NCBI GenBank assembly: GCA_947649205.1
Contig: CANSQM010000001.1
Coordinates: 62,001 to 126,000, forward strand
Direction of reading: 5' to 3'
DNA from: an uncultured Enterorhabdus sp.
Lineage (GTDB): Bacteria > Actinomycetota > Coriobacteriia > Coriobacteriales > Eggerthellaceae
Length of the DNA stretch: 64,000 nt
The position numbers were made by a program, and so were the translations under genes. Below are positions 16,324-25,843 of the stretch, piece by piece; within the stretch, counting starts at the first letter, position 1, and the number at the start of each line of letters is the position of its first letter. Below the pieces are notes generated by a model. That model did no database searches and was not told the DNA's origin. It saw only the letters and a list, made by a program, of their open reading frames with translations.

Positions 16324-16380
16324 TTCACAAAAGGCTATGATTTGTGAAGGACATTTTGCAGGGGAGGATGGAACGTTCCA
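16324..16380. promoter_or_regulatory. Candidate TetR operators in divergent promoter region
   Basis: TTCACAAA-N9-TTTGTGAA (16324-16348) is a 25-base palindrome between the divergent DUF5692 and TetR genes. A second perfect 12-bp palindrome, TGGAACGTTCCA, lies at 16369-16380, just before the TetR start, and a smaller repeat TTTGC-N6-GCAAA lies at 16291-16306. The position suggests autoregulation by the TetR protein and control of DUF5692. Confidence 0.5.
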
Positions 16381-16392
16381 GGGGGTGCGAGG

Positions 16393-17097
16393 ATGCGCGA
16401 TTATGGGAAGATGACGCCGCTGCAGGCGGCCAGCTGCGTGCGGAAGGGCCGTCGCGATCTGAGGGAATCGCGGCGCCTGACTGACACGCCGGGCGTGATT
16501 GTGGCCACGGCGCGCAAGCTCTTCGAGACGCGAGGGGTGCGGGCGACCTCCATTGCGGCCATCGCGCGGGAGGCGAACGTCACTCGCGAGCTCGTCTACT
16601 ACCACTTCGCGAATCGCAACGGCCTCATTGAGGCGGTCATCGACGACTACGTGGAAGACCTCGTGGAAAGTGTGATCGTGTGGAACGAGGCGCGGATTTT
16701 CGGCGACACGCCCGGGTCGCTGAGAAAGTGCATCCAGACGTTCCGATACTCGCTCTACGACGGAGCGGGCCGTCCGCGCCCGATGATAGTCGTGTTGGAG
16801 GAGCTGGGCGTGCGGGATGCCTTCGACGTGCGCGCCACACGCGAGACAGCGGACTGCTTGGCGAATCACATCGCGAAGGAGTACGCGGCCTACCACCGAA
16901 TCGAGATCGAGCTGGTGCACGAGATGTTCTGCGTTGCGATATTCGGCCTAGTAGGTCTCGTGAAGATGAACCCTCAGATAGAAGACAACGTACTCATGAA
17001 GGTGATCGAGCAGACCCTGCGCCTCGACATGGCTCCGATTGAGACGGGAAGGGGTGAGCTACCGCTTCTGGAAGGTGCTTTCTCGCGGGCTTGCTGA
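16393..17097 (+). CDS. TetR/AcrR-family transcriptional regulator
   Basis: This 234-residue protein has an N-terminal TetR DNA-binding domain (ARKLFETRGVRATSIAAIAR then ELVYYHFANRNGLIEAVID, about 38-85) and an all-alpha C-terminal ligand-binding domain. A 35-residue basic extension precedes the helix-turn-helix. It is divergent from the DUF5692 gene, and palindromes lie between them. The ligand is unknown. The last 15-20 codons overlap the antisense remnant of an MsrA-like gene, so the natural C-terminus may have been altered. Confidence 0.9.
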   Translation: MRDYGKMTPLQAASCVRKGRRDLRESRRLTDTPGVIVATARKLFETRGVRATSIAAIAREANVTRELVYYHFANRNGLIEAVIDDYVEDLVESVIVWNEARIFGDTPGSLRKCIQTFRYSLYDGAGRPRPMIVVLEELGVRDAFDVRATRETADCLANHIAKEYAAYHRIEIELVHEMFCVAIFGLVGLVKMNPQIEDNVLMKVIEQTLRLDMAPIETGRGELPLLEGAFSRAC

Positions 17098-17355
17098 GAA
17101 TGTGGGAGTAGTTACCCTGGTCTGCACACGCTGCAGGTCCGATGATCTTGAAGAAGTAGCTTATAAGCTCGGTCCGGAGTTCACGGCTCTCGTTGAACTT
17201 TGTCTTCGTGCGCTCGGTATATTCGTCGCGTTGCTCCTCGAGGCTGAGGGTGGCCCCATTCGCTCCTCCCGTCTCGGTAGCGATGATGCCGACCAGCGTC
17301 TTGCGAACTCCTGCACGCCCCGCAGGTACCCGCCGGCAAAGTAAATTGCCTGCAT
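17040..17355 (-). pseudogene. Decayed MsrA-like gene
   Basis: A second MsrA-like gene starts at the ATG at 17355 with a CCTCCT-complement ribosome-binding site, like its paralogue at 14468. It reads MQAIYFAGGYLRGVQEF, then continues one base out of frame with LVGIIATETGG and ELISYFFKIIGP. The catalytic Cys of AGGCFWG is Tyr here and the Trp is Arg, so it is dead even apart from the frameshift near 17300. It overlaps the end of the TetR gene in antisense. Confidence 0.65.
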
Positions 17356-18210
17356 GCGTCGTCCTCCTGAAGCGATCAAGTGAGTCGGTTGTCCACTCGG
17401 TTTTGTTGTATGCGCTGCGCACAGCTCAGAAGGTTTTACTATCGGCAAATGGCAGGTTGCGGGATGCGGCCCTGTCGCACCATTTGCATTGGTCGAACGG
17501 CCACCTCTCTGTACCCCTTCAGTTCGTGAAGAAGAAGGCAGCAAGTTCAGGTCTTATGGCGAGACAATATCGAAAATGGTATCGTTCCGTTACGGCCTTG
17601 AACTCGGACGAGCGGGCGCGGGTCATCGGCGCTGGCAACAGGCTGCGCGTGAGTCGCGGAGCGCTCGCAGCGGAATGGCATCGAGTGGCGGTAGCGACGC
17701 TTGTTACACATGTGCGTCAGCTGCGGAGGCTGGTGCAGCCGTCCCCGGGTGCCGGGTCGACCTCGCCCCTCCCCCGGACGCCCGCATGTGGGTGTGGCTG
17801 TACTTGACCTCGTCGGCAACACTGAACTGGCGTCTTCCCATGGCCCGGCTCTTATCGAGCTCCCGTCGGGCCCCTGTCTTCTCTCAGGCGTCGGAGTCTC
17901 CTTCCGCTCGCGCGACGCCCCAATCGGCGTCTCTGCCAGGAGAAACGCTTCGAACTCAGTCGCACGTGTAAAGCCGGGTCTTAAGAAAAGCAAATGTACG
18001 GATCGGCTTGCGAATCAACTTCTACGCTCTGATACATGATAGAGGCAAATTTAGTTGGTGAAAGGCTTGATTGGGCATAACCACTACGTTATTCTGATAT
18101 TTAAATGATGATGTAGTATTGAATACTTTTCCGATGAATTGTTTGAACCAAGCTGCTTGGCTTCATGGTTTAGCATGCAAGATGATAGAGCGGGACTTGA
18201 TTGAGGAATC
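17356..18210. other. 855-base stretch without a confident gene
   Basis: The left part (to about 17,990) is GC-rich. It has open frames on both strands of up to about 200 codons but none with recognisable similarity or a convincing start, so I read it as decayed or non-coding sequence. The right part is AT-rich and forms the upstream region of the McrB-like gene. It holds a possible promoter (TTGATT 18067-18072, 17 bases, TATTCT 18090-18095) and a palindrome AGTATT-G-AATACT (18115-18127) that could be an operator. Confidence 0.4.
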
Positions 18211-19745
18211 ATGATGAAAGCTACGTTAAGCGTTCCCACCGTCGAAGTTGCTATAAAGAGGCTTCAGGAATCAAAAGCGCATGAACAATCGGTGTTTTAT
18301 CTATCGCTTCTTAAGCTGTCGACTGAGCACGACGATTTAAGTGAGTGTTTGGCCTCAGCGTATCAACAAATTATATCGAAATGGCTCGATGTTCCGGGCG
18401 GTTCTTCGCCTTACTATCGTCCGTTTGCGTCGAGAGGCGAGAACTATTGGATGAACCCCAATTTAGCTGGCAGTTTTGCACCCAGCTCTTTGCGTGACGA
18501 AAAAAGGTGCTGTTTTACACATCTGAAGGGAAGCTGCGTTTGCCGTCAGTCACCGAGATTTCTTCTAAGTTGATTGGCGGCCACCTTATCCCAGCATGGG
18601 CTTTGGCTGCTTTTCTTTTTCGTAATTGCTTGCTTGTTTCTCCGTCGGAGTATATTACAGATAGGGAATTAGTAGAATTACTCAGTCGCTATTTCGCGCT
18701 TGACGACTTGGAGTTTTACTCGAGTATTTTTGACTTCTCGACTCCTGGAGAAAAATGGCCACTTGATCGCGTGGACGATCTTGATGAGGGCAGTACTGAT
18801 CAGGTCGAAGTTCTAGATGTCGTGTCTTACGACTACCGACGGCTAACTGCGGTGCAGTTAGGCTTAGAGAGAATCGAGGGTGGCTTAGGCGTTCCGTCAG
18901 ACAGTTCCGAAGCCATTTTGCCAGAAGCTACCAAGAATGCAGATCTTGACGAAAACATCAAGGAGATACTGCAAGTATTAGAAGATTACTTAGGCGTTAT
19001 TTTGTCTGGTGCCCCCGGAACGTCGAAATCCTACTATGCTCGATTGGTGGCCGAATTTATTGCCGATGGCGATGATGGCCGAATGGCATTTGTGCAGTTC
19101 CACGCTTCATACCAATTCGAAGATTTCATGGAGGGGTACAGGCCTGACACGACGACGGGTGGCTTCGCGAAGGCGGACGGAATATTTCTTCAGCTATGCA
19201 AGAAGGCGCTGTCTGACAAAGCACATTCATATTGCATTGTCATAGATGAGCTTAGTCGAGGAGACTCTCAGCGCATATTTGGTGAGGCCCTTACGTATAT
19301 AGAGAGAAGTAAGAGGGGGCTACCCTTTTTACTTCCAAGTGGCGAAGAGGTTGTTATACCTGAAAACGTCTATATTGTTGCTACGATGAATCCCGTGGAT
19401 AGAGGTGCAGATGAAGTTGATTTAGCGTTTGGGCGCCGATTCGGCATCATTGAAATGAATCCTCGTGCAGAGCTTCTCAGAGGGCGTTTAATTGCATCCG
19501 GGATGGATGATGCTGTGGCTGGGAAAATTGTGGAGTGGTTCAATCGTTGCAATGCGGCATGTTCTAGTAGATCTCTTCCCGAGTTGGGCCACGCATTCTT
19601 TTGGTCAGTGAAAGATTATTCGACATTGAGCAGAGTGTGGCTGTACCAGGTGAGGCCGCATTTAAAGAAGGTTTTTCGCTTCGATGCGATTGAATGCGAT
19701 AAACTTATGAAGAATTTTGAAGAGCTGCTGGATTCCCTTCAATAA
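18211..19745 (+). CDS. McrB-like AAA+ NTPase subunit of a restriction system, with internal frameshift
   Basis: The gene reads in one frame from 18211 to about 18500 and in the minus-one frame from there to 19745; one extra A in the A6 run at about 18498-18503 would fuse them into about 511 residues. The C-terminal AAA+ domain has Walker A GAPGTSKS (about 19008-19031), Walker B with IVIDELSRGDSQRIFGEAL, and ATMNPVDRGADEVDLAFGRR, all McrB-like. The N-terminal part, probably for target recognition, is unrecognised. It would power DNA translocation for the McrC nuclease encoded 7 bases downstream. The frameshift may be a real mutation, slippage at A6, or a sequencing error. AT-rich. Confidence 0.82.
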
Positions 19746-19752
19746 ATCAATT

Positions 19753-21093
19753 ATGCCATTGTTTAACGTTTCAGAATATGACCAAATATCTATACAAGAA
19801 ATAGAAGACTATCTGTCGGAAGAAAAAGGTTATCCGTATCGACTTTCGATCTATCCAGATGTAATTGCAAGCGGTCTCATTCAGATTCAATGTCGTCCCA
19901 AAAAAGATAGTCAGGATGGTCTTGTCAATTTTCTGCGGCCATCAAAGCACATCGGTCTTGTTCCTCTTGCTCCGGAAGTGTCTTTATGGGTGAACCCGAA
20001 AGTACCGATTGCTAACATAGATCAAATGGCCAAGCGCTACGGAGGCATTGTTTCTAAAGATATTAATGAGCTACGCAGCTATGTCTCGACCGACGATACC
20101 GCCATGGAGCTGAGGAAACAGTTTGCTTTGTCGCTTGTCCGTTTGGCTGACTCGATAGTCGGAGTTGGGTTACTCCATGAGTACGTTAGAGAAGAAAGTA
20201 GCAATGGTTCTATTGCAGGGAACATTGATTTTTCTCAAACGATGAAGCGCTATATTTCGAGAGGAATTGGCTATCAAGTAGTAAGTAATTCATTTAAAAA
20301 GAGTATAGATATTAATATAAATAGACTGATTAGGACTGCACTTTTTCAAATTGCGGAAAATAGTCGCTATGAGTCTGGACTTCGCGCAAAAGCAGATCGG
20401 ATCTCTCGTTGCATGTCTGATGTCGCTGTTATTAGTTCTGTCCACCAACTTGCTATTGCGATGCGGGAGATTCCGCTTCCGTCGAGTCGAGATGATTATG
20501 CGCAGGCTATTCCTCTCTCTAAGGTGTTGCTGGTTGATGACGGCATTGATCTGCTGTCAAGAGATGGGGCCTTGCTGATGGAGCCACTATTTGTAGATAT
20601 GAGCGAAGTATTTGAGAGATATATTTTGCGAATTCTGCAAGATTCCCTTGTGGGGTTTCGCGTTGTATCGGGAAATGATGCAGTAAATTCTGTCCCGTTG
20701 TTTGAGGATAGATACAACGGTCTTCTTGAAAATGGCTATGAGGTCGCCCGCAATGCTTTTGGTACCAATAAAAAGCACTCTGCGTGTCCTGACATTCTGA
20801 TTTTTCGAAATGCGACGCTTAAGTTGGTCGCGGATGTAAAATATAAGCCTTTGCAAAATTCAATAGCCGCCAAGAGAGAAGATGTCGAGCAAGTTGTTAC
20901 CTATGCCGAGCGTTTCGGCAAGAAGATCGCCCTTTCGATACATCCTTGCTTAACAAGCCAAGAAGCTGGCTTGTATTATTCTGGAAATGTTGGCGAAATA
21001 TCAGTTTTATGCTACCAGATCAACTTAGGATCAGAAAACTTATCTATCGAAGAAGAAAAGATTGCTAGCGCCATTCGCTCACTGATTATATAG
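19753..21093 (+). CDS. McrC-like nuclease subunit
   Basis: This 446-residue protein (from the ATG at 19753) matches the McrC family. It has an N-terminal region that would contact the McrB-like hexamer, followed by a PD-(D/E)xK nuclease domain with PDILIF and LVADVKYKP, giving the acidic residues and catalytic Lys, then a QVVTYAERFG helix. It would cleave DNA once loaded by the McrB-like motor. It overlaps the convergent methyltransferase gene by 15 bases at its end, which ties the three genes into one locus. Confidence 0.85.
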   Translation: MPLFNVSEYDQISIQEIEDYLSEEKGYPYRLSIYPDVIASGLIQIQCRPKKDSQDGLVNFLRPSKHIGLVPLAPEVSLWVNPKVPIANIDQMAKRYGGIVSKDINELRSYVSTDDTAMELRKQFALSLVRLADSIVGVGLLHEYVREESSNGSIAGNIDFSQTMKRYISRGIGYQVVSNSFKKSIDININRLIRTALFQIAENSRYESGLRAKADRISRCMSDVAVISSVHQLAIAMREIPLPSSRDDYAQAIPLSKVLLVDDGIDLLSRDGALLMEPLFVDMSEVFERYILRILQDSLVGFRVVSGNDAVNSVPLFEDRYNGLLENGYEVARNAFGTNKKHSACPDILIFRNATLKLVADVKYKPLQNSIAAKREDVEQVVTYAERFGKKIALSIHPCLTSQEAGLYYSGNVGEISVLCYQINLGSENLSIEEEKIASAIRSLII

Positions 21094-22158
21094 GGTTACT
21101 CTTTGCCTGAGGCTATCGTTGAGAATCGGCTTTAGGTCGGTACCGATGGCATTTCGACCCATTTCCAGCGCAACACTTAAAGTAGTTCCGGTTCCCGCAA
21201 ACGGATCTAGTACGACCCCTCGGGTCATGCTTTCGTGCTCACACCCCTGCCAGCCCACTGTTGTGCGTTTAGCGAAGGTAAACTCACGGAAGTACCCGCC
21301 TAATGCCTCTTTTGCTTCTAGGGCTAGTTTCGTTACATGGTCAGAGTTTCTTCCTGTGCCATTTTGGAATCGAGTTGCCTTGCCGACGTCGGAAATGCCG
21401 AAGGATTGGATGGCTTCAATATGGGCCTGGGTGAGCCCCTTTTCTTTCGCCAATGCGAGGGCGCGTTTTGCTTGCGGGCGCTCGAGGTTTAACTGTGCCG
21501 TACGTTTTTCGACACGAGTAACGGGAGTGCCGCACTTTGAGCATATGGCGTAGGGGCAAGCGAGAAGAATGGCTCGTTTAACAAGCTCTTTTGGAAATGG
21601 TGCAAGATGCGAAGACATTGAACGATCAGGCGCAAATGTCCAGACATCGCCGGGAGTTGCATCTACGCCTAAATAGTCACAATACCCACGCGTGTCATAA
21701 TAATAATTACTGGACTGTGGCGTGAGATGAATAATATATTCGTATCTGTTCGCCAATCGGTCTTTGGCTGGTTCGGGCATTCCGGTTGGCTTGGACCAAA
21801 TGATGCGATTTCTGCAAGTCCAGCCCTCGTTTTTGGCGGCGTTTTCAAACATGCCGGGTATGTTAAGTAGGGTTTTTTTATAGTAACTATCGCCAATGTT
21901 TATGAAGAGCGATCCTGCTGGTTTTAAGACTCGACGCCATTCGCGAAGACACTTTAACATTGCTTCGATGTACAACTCGGGTGTTGCCTCGTTTCCTATC
22001 TGTCCTGCGACACCGTAATCCCGTTTATTCCAATAGGGCGGCGATGTAACAATAAGGTCGACTGAGTTGTTGCTTGCAGGTATGCTATCAGCTGAAGCGA
22101 TATAGAGATCGGCTTTTGCTCCATGGTCAAAAACCACATCATTCAGTGACTTGAACAT
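21079..22158 (-). CDS. DNA methyltransferase (beta class, N4-cytosine/N6-adenine type)
   Basis: The 359-residue enzyme has the catalytic motif IV as TSPPYW (about 38-43) before the AdoMet motif I as DPFAGTGTT (about 318-326), the order of beta-class amino-methyltransferases. SPPY favours N4-cytosine, but adenine is possible. Between them lies a CxxC-containing insert (CPYAICSKCG) with a later Cys and His, perhaps a zinc-binding target-recognition region. It is convergent with mcrC and overlaps it, so it probably protects host DNA from the McrB/McrC-like nuclease. The ATG has GAGAGGA upstream. Confidence 0.88.
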   Translation of the reverse strand: MFKSLNDVVFDHGAKADLYIASADSIPASNNSVDLIVTSPPYWNKRDYGVAGQIGNEATPELYIEAMLKCLREWRRVLKPAGSLFINIGDSYYKKTLLNIPGMFENAAKNEGWTCRNRIIWSKPTGMPEPAKDRLANRYEYIIHLTPQSSNYYYDTRGYCDYLGVDATPGDVWTFAPDRSMSSHLAPFPKELVKRAILLACPYAICSKCGTPVTRVEKRTAQLNLERPQAKRALALAKEKGLTQAHIEAIQSFGISDVGKATRFQNGTGRNSDHVTKLALEAKEALGGYFREFTFAKRTTVGWQGCEHESMTRGVVLDPFAGTGTTLSVALEMGRNAIGTDLKPILNDSLRQRVTLYNQ

Positions 22159-22346
22159 TTGGTTCCTCTCAGGTTCGAAAGTTCATTATACGTGCTTTCA
22201 TTCAGATCGTCGAGATGTATTTGGGTGGGTTCCGCGGTTGGTGCGTTAATCCGTTTGGGGTTGATGGGGTAGCGTGCGATGGTGTCGAGTTGTCATGAGC
22301 TGTAAAATGAGCTGTTGCTAGCCTGATTCATCTAACAAGGAGCCTC

Positions 22347-25262
22347 ATGCGTCTATCTGATGATTCTCGATTCGAATACAGTGTCGTTGCCTTTGAAGAT
22401 ACGCTGCGGGCTAGCTTTATCGGGTCCGAGAAGCCCTCTGATGATCGGTACGCCCCCAAAATCGTTATGAACGACAAAGAGAGTGCGACTGATGTGCTCT
22501 CGATAATTAAGAACGAGCTCGCGGATTGCACATCGTTTGATTTCTCGGTTGCTTTTGTAACCGCCGGTGGTATTCAGGTTCTTGTTGAGGCCTTGAAACT
22601 TCTGGAAAAGCGAGGGGCGACGGGGCGCATTCTGACTTCCACCTACCTGAACTTCAATGATCCGGAAGCGCTGTCGAAACTGTTGGAGTTCCCGGCTATA
22701 GATGTTCGCGTCTACCAAGGGGACTTGCACGCGAAAGGATATTTCTTCAATCGCGAAACGCTCTCGACGTTCATTATCGGAAGTTCGAATCTGACGCAGA
22801 CAGCTCTCACCTGCAACAAGGAGTGGAACGTTCTCTTTCGGTCGTTCGAAGGCGGGGAAATGCTCGCTTCTGCGAGGGCCGAGTTCGAGCGCCTTTGGAA
22901 AGACGAGAAGTCGATCGAGCTTAACCAGGAGTGGATTCGGGGCTACAAGCGCTATCTCGAAGAGGGTTCTTCCGATGCGGCAAAGCACGCAAAGCGGCTT
23001 AAGGCCTTCGCCGCAAAGACGAATAAGCCGGGTGCCGCTTCCTGTGCGCCGTACGAAATCGTGCCGAACGCCATGCAGGAGAGAGCTCTTGAGGCCTTGA
23101 AGGTTCAGCATAAATTGGGCGAGCCTCGCGCGCTGCTCGTATCTGCAACAGGTACGGGAAAGACTTACCTTTCCGCACTCGATGTTCGCCAGACCAAGCC
23201 TGCCAAGGTTCTCTTTGTGGCGCACCGTAAGCGGATCTTGAAGGCCTCCGCCGAGAGCTATCGGCGTGTTCTGGGGGATAGTTTCACGTATGGCATTTAC
23301 GGGGAAGATCCGGCTTTCCGGTCCAAAACGTGCGGGTTCGCAATGGTTGGGGCTCTTTCTAAGTATCGGCAAGAATTTGATCCTCGCGAGTACGATTACA
23401 TTGTGATCGATGAGGCCCACCGAACGGGAGCGCGCAGCTATCGCGACATTCTTGAGTACTTTCAGCCCAGATTCTTCTTGGGTATGACGGCGACTCCGAC
23501 GCGTACCGACGGATACGATGTCTATCGCCTGTTCAATCACGTCATTGCCTATCGAATCACCCTCCAAGATGCTCTGAAGGAAAACATGCTTGTGCCGTTC
23601 CACTATTTCGGTATCGCCGACCTGGCCATAGATGATGAGGAGACGGACGACTTCGTCTTGTTCGGCCAGCTGACGTCGGAGGAACGCGTCCGGCATGTCA
23701 CTGAAAAGATCGAGGAATATTCCGTCAACAAAGAGGATCGAAGGGGGCTTGTCTTCTGCTCCCGGAACGACGAGGCGCGGACGTTGTCGCATCTTTTCAA
23801 CGAACGGGGTTATCGCACGGTTGCGATTTCGGGCGAAACGCCTGACTGGGAGCGCGACAAGGCAATCGAGCGTCTTGAGCGTGGGGAGCTGCAATACATT
23901 TTCTCGGTAGACATCTTGAACGAAGGAATCGATATTCCTTCTCTGAACCAGATTATTATGCTGCGGCGCACGGAATCGACCGTGGTGTTCATGCAACAGT
24001 TGGGGCGCGGTCTGCGTAAATACGACTCGAAGGAATTTACCCTCGTTCTTGACTTCATCGGTAACTACCAGCAGAACTTTCTCATTCCCATGGCGCTCTC
24101 TGGAGACCGAACCTACAACAAGGACAATCTTCGCCGCGTGGTGAAGGAGGGGAGCGCCGCTATTCCGGGTTGCTCCACCATTTCTTTCGACAGCATTTCC
24201 GAGAAACGAATCTTTCGTGCTTTGGAAGAAGGCAGGTTTGCGGAGGCAAAGCTCATTCGGAGCGAGTTCGAGCATTTGAAACAGGTGTTGGGAAGGACGC
24301 CAAGGCTTGTTGATTTCGATGCGAACGAGGCCATGGACCCATTGCTGATTATTCGGAAATATGGCTCATATCCTGCATTCCTACAGCAATACGACAAGGA
24401 CTGCACGACTCATTTCGGCGAAAAAGAGCTCGCTATGCTAAAGGCGATTTCCACGAAGCTGGGCAACGGAAAGCGTGCGGTGGACCTCGAGATCATTCGA
24501 AGCTTTGCCGAGGGCGACATAACGATCGAGAAAGAAGGTCTTTACGCTCGTGGCGTAAAGGAGGAGGCACTTCGCTCGGCTTCTCGTGTTTTAACGGGCG
24601 AGTATTCAAAGGATGGTCCGGCTGTTGCGGTAGATGAGGGAGGGAGGTTTGTGGCCTCTTCTGAGTTTGTGGCCTTGCTGATGGACGATCGGTTCCGCGA
24701 TGCGGTTTTGGATTTGGTGGAGTTTGCGCTTGCGAGGAACACGCGGGATTATGCCAACACTTACAAGGACACCGATCTTGTGCTCAACCGAAAGTACACG
24801 CGCGAAGAAGTGTGCCGACTGCTGAGATGGAAGAAACAGCCAAACTTCCAGAATGTCGGCGGATATTTCCACGACAAGGACACCAACACCTTCCCGGTCT
24901 TCATCAACTATGAGAAGGATCCCGACATTAGCATCACCACCCAATATGAAGATCGCTTCCTCTCGGATAATCGAATCATTGCTATTTCCAAGAGCAAGCG
25001 CTCTCTTACGTCTCCGGAAATTCAAATGCTGGGGAATGCACGCCTTAACGGAGTTCGCTGCTATCTGTTTGTGCGCAAGAACCTCAAAGACAAGGACGAC
25101 GGCACGGAATTCTACTTCCTGGGTGAGGTTCATCCTACGGGCGAGTTCAAAGAAATAACCATGGCTGATGGAGTTACCAGTGCGGTGGAGATTGCCTATG
25201 AATTGGAAAACCCTGTCAAGGGAGATATATACGAGTTCTTGACCAGTCGGCTTGACGATTAA
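22347..25262 (+). CDS. PLD-domain superfamily 2 helicase with DUF3427
   Basis: The 971-residue protein has an N-terminal phospholipase-D-like domain (about 60-190; LHAKGYFF and later GSSNLTQTA, one HxK motif), a DEAD/DEAH helicase core (Walker A SATGTGKT, DEAH in VIDEAHRTG, motif III GMTATPTRTDG, and the C-terminal QQLGRGLRKYDSKEF), and a C-terminal DUF3427-like region after about 620 with ITTQYEDRFLS and YLFVRKN. A PLD domain fused to an SF2 helicase suggests DNA cleavage coupled to unwinding. Such proteins occur widely in accessory and defence loci and are often next to Nudix genes, as here. AAGGAG precedes the ATG. Confidence 0.88.
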   Translation: MRLSDDSRFEYSVVAFEDTLRASFIGSEKPSDDRYAPKIVMNDKESATDVLSIIKNELADCTSFDFSVAFVTAGGIQVLVEALKLLEKRGATGRILTSTYLNFNDPEALSKLLEFPAIDVRVYQGDLHAKGYFFNRETLSTFIIGSSNLTQTALTCNKEWNVLFRSFEGGEMLASARAEFERLWKDEKSIELNQEWIRGYKRYLEEGSSDAAKHAKRLKAFAAKTNKPGAASCAPYEIVPNAMQERALEALKVQHKLGEPRALLVSATGTGKTYLSALDVRQTKPAKVLFVAHRKRILKASAESYRRVLGDSFTYGIYGEDPAFRSKTCGFAMVGALSKYRQEFDPREYDYIVIDEAHRTGARSYRDILEYFQPRFFLGMTATPTRTDGYDVYRLFNHVIAYRITLQDALKENMLVPFHYFGIADLAIDDEETDDFVLFGQLTSEERVRHVTEKIEEYSVNKEDRRGLVFCSRNDEARTLSHLFNERGYRTVAISGETPDWERDKAIERLERGELQYIFSVDILNEGIDIPSLNQIIMLRRTESTVVFMQQLGRGLRKYDSKEFTLVLDFIGNYQQNFLIPMALSGDRTYNKDNLRRVVKEGSAAIPGCSTISFDSISEKRIFRALEEGRFAEAKLIRSEFEHLKQVLGRTPRLVDFDANEAMDPLLIIRKYGSYPAFLQQYDKDCTTHFGEKELAMLKAISTKLGNGKRAVDLEIIRSFAEGDITIEKEGLYARGVKEEALRSASRVLTGEYSKDGPAVAVDEGGRFVASSEFVALLMDDRFRDAVLDLVEFALARNTRDYANTYKDTDLVLNRKYTREEVCRLLRWKKQPNFQNVGGYFHDKDTNTFPVFINYEKDPDISITTQYEDRFLSDNRIIAISKSKRSLTSPEIQMLGNARLNGVRCYLFVRKNLKDKDDGTEFYFLGEVHPTGEFKEITMADGVTSAVEIAYELENPVKGDIYEFLTSRLDD

Positions 25263-25277
25263 CGGCAGCCTCAACGG

Positions 25278-25667
25278 CTAGAGCACTTCCTCCTTCAGGG
25301 CATCCACCACGGAGATATCTGCCGGAAGCCAGGCAACGGAATCGATGGTCTCGCGATCGAGCCATCGGGCCTGGGCGTGCTCGAGGAGATCGATGTGGTC
25401 CTCCGCAAGGGCGCAAAGATAGCAGCCCATGTGAAGACGGAATGCCTCGTAGTCGTAATCCACTGTGCAAAGGTGTCGGTTTACGATGATTTCGGCGTTA
25501 AGCTCTTCGTGGATTTCCCGGATAAGCGCTTGCTCCTCCGTTTCGCCCGGTTCGACCTTGCCGCCGGGAAACTCCCAGCCACCTTCGAACTCGCCGTAGC
25601 CTCGCTGCGTCGCCAGAACGCGTCCTTCTCGTTCGATGATGGCTGCTACTACGTGAATGGTTTTCAT
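25278..25667 (-). CDS. Nudix hydrolase, MutT/8-oxo-dGTP diphosphatase-like
   Basis: The 129-residue protein carries a complete Nudix box, from GGKVEPGET to REIHEELNAEI (about 35-57), with all the metal-binding glutamates. The N-terminal MKTIHVVAAII and GGWEFPGG are typical of MutT and related (deoxy)nucleoside triphosphate pyrophosphohydrolases. It hydrolyses a nucleoside triphosphate or similar compound. It converges on the helicase gene with 15 bases between the stop codons. A joint role with the helicase is possible because the pairing recurs in other bacteria (from memory). Confidence 0.9.
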   Translation of the reverse strand: MKTIHVVAAIIEREGRVLATQRGYGEFEGGWEFPGGKVEPGETEEQALIREIHEELNAEIIVNRHLCTVDYDYEAFRLHMGCYLCALAEDHIDLLEHAQARWLDRETIDSVAWLPADISVVDALKEEVL

Positions 25668-25843
25668 GGTGTGACTTCCTAGGGTTTGTTTCGTTTGATG
25701 TCAACTTATCATATCGAGGCAAATCGTTTTGGAGCGCGAGAAATTTGCTCGAAAAGTGAGCATTGCTGGACTTCGGTTTTCAGGACGGGCAAGGCTCAAG
25801 TGATCCTTCCTGCATCTGCCTTTGCTGATTGCTGGTAAAAGCG

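Noticed and set aside
17193-17993. Long overlapping frames on both strands between the MsrA remnant and mcrB
   Set aside because: No start signal, no recognisable similarity and low complexity (Arg, Ser, Pro-rich). I could not decide whether any decayed gene is present.
18490-18510. Programmed -1 frameshift site in mcrB
   Set aside because: The AAAAAAG heptamer is out of phase with the canonical X XXY YYZ arrangement, and no downstream stem is obvious. A missing A is the simpler explanation.
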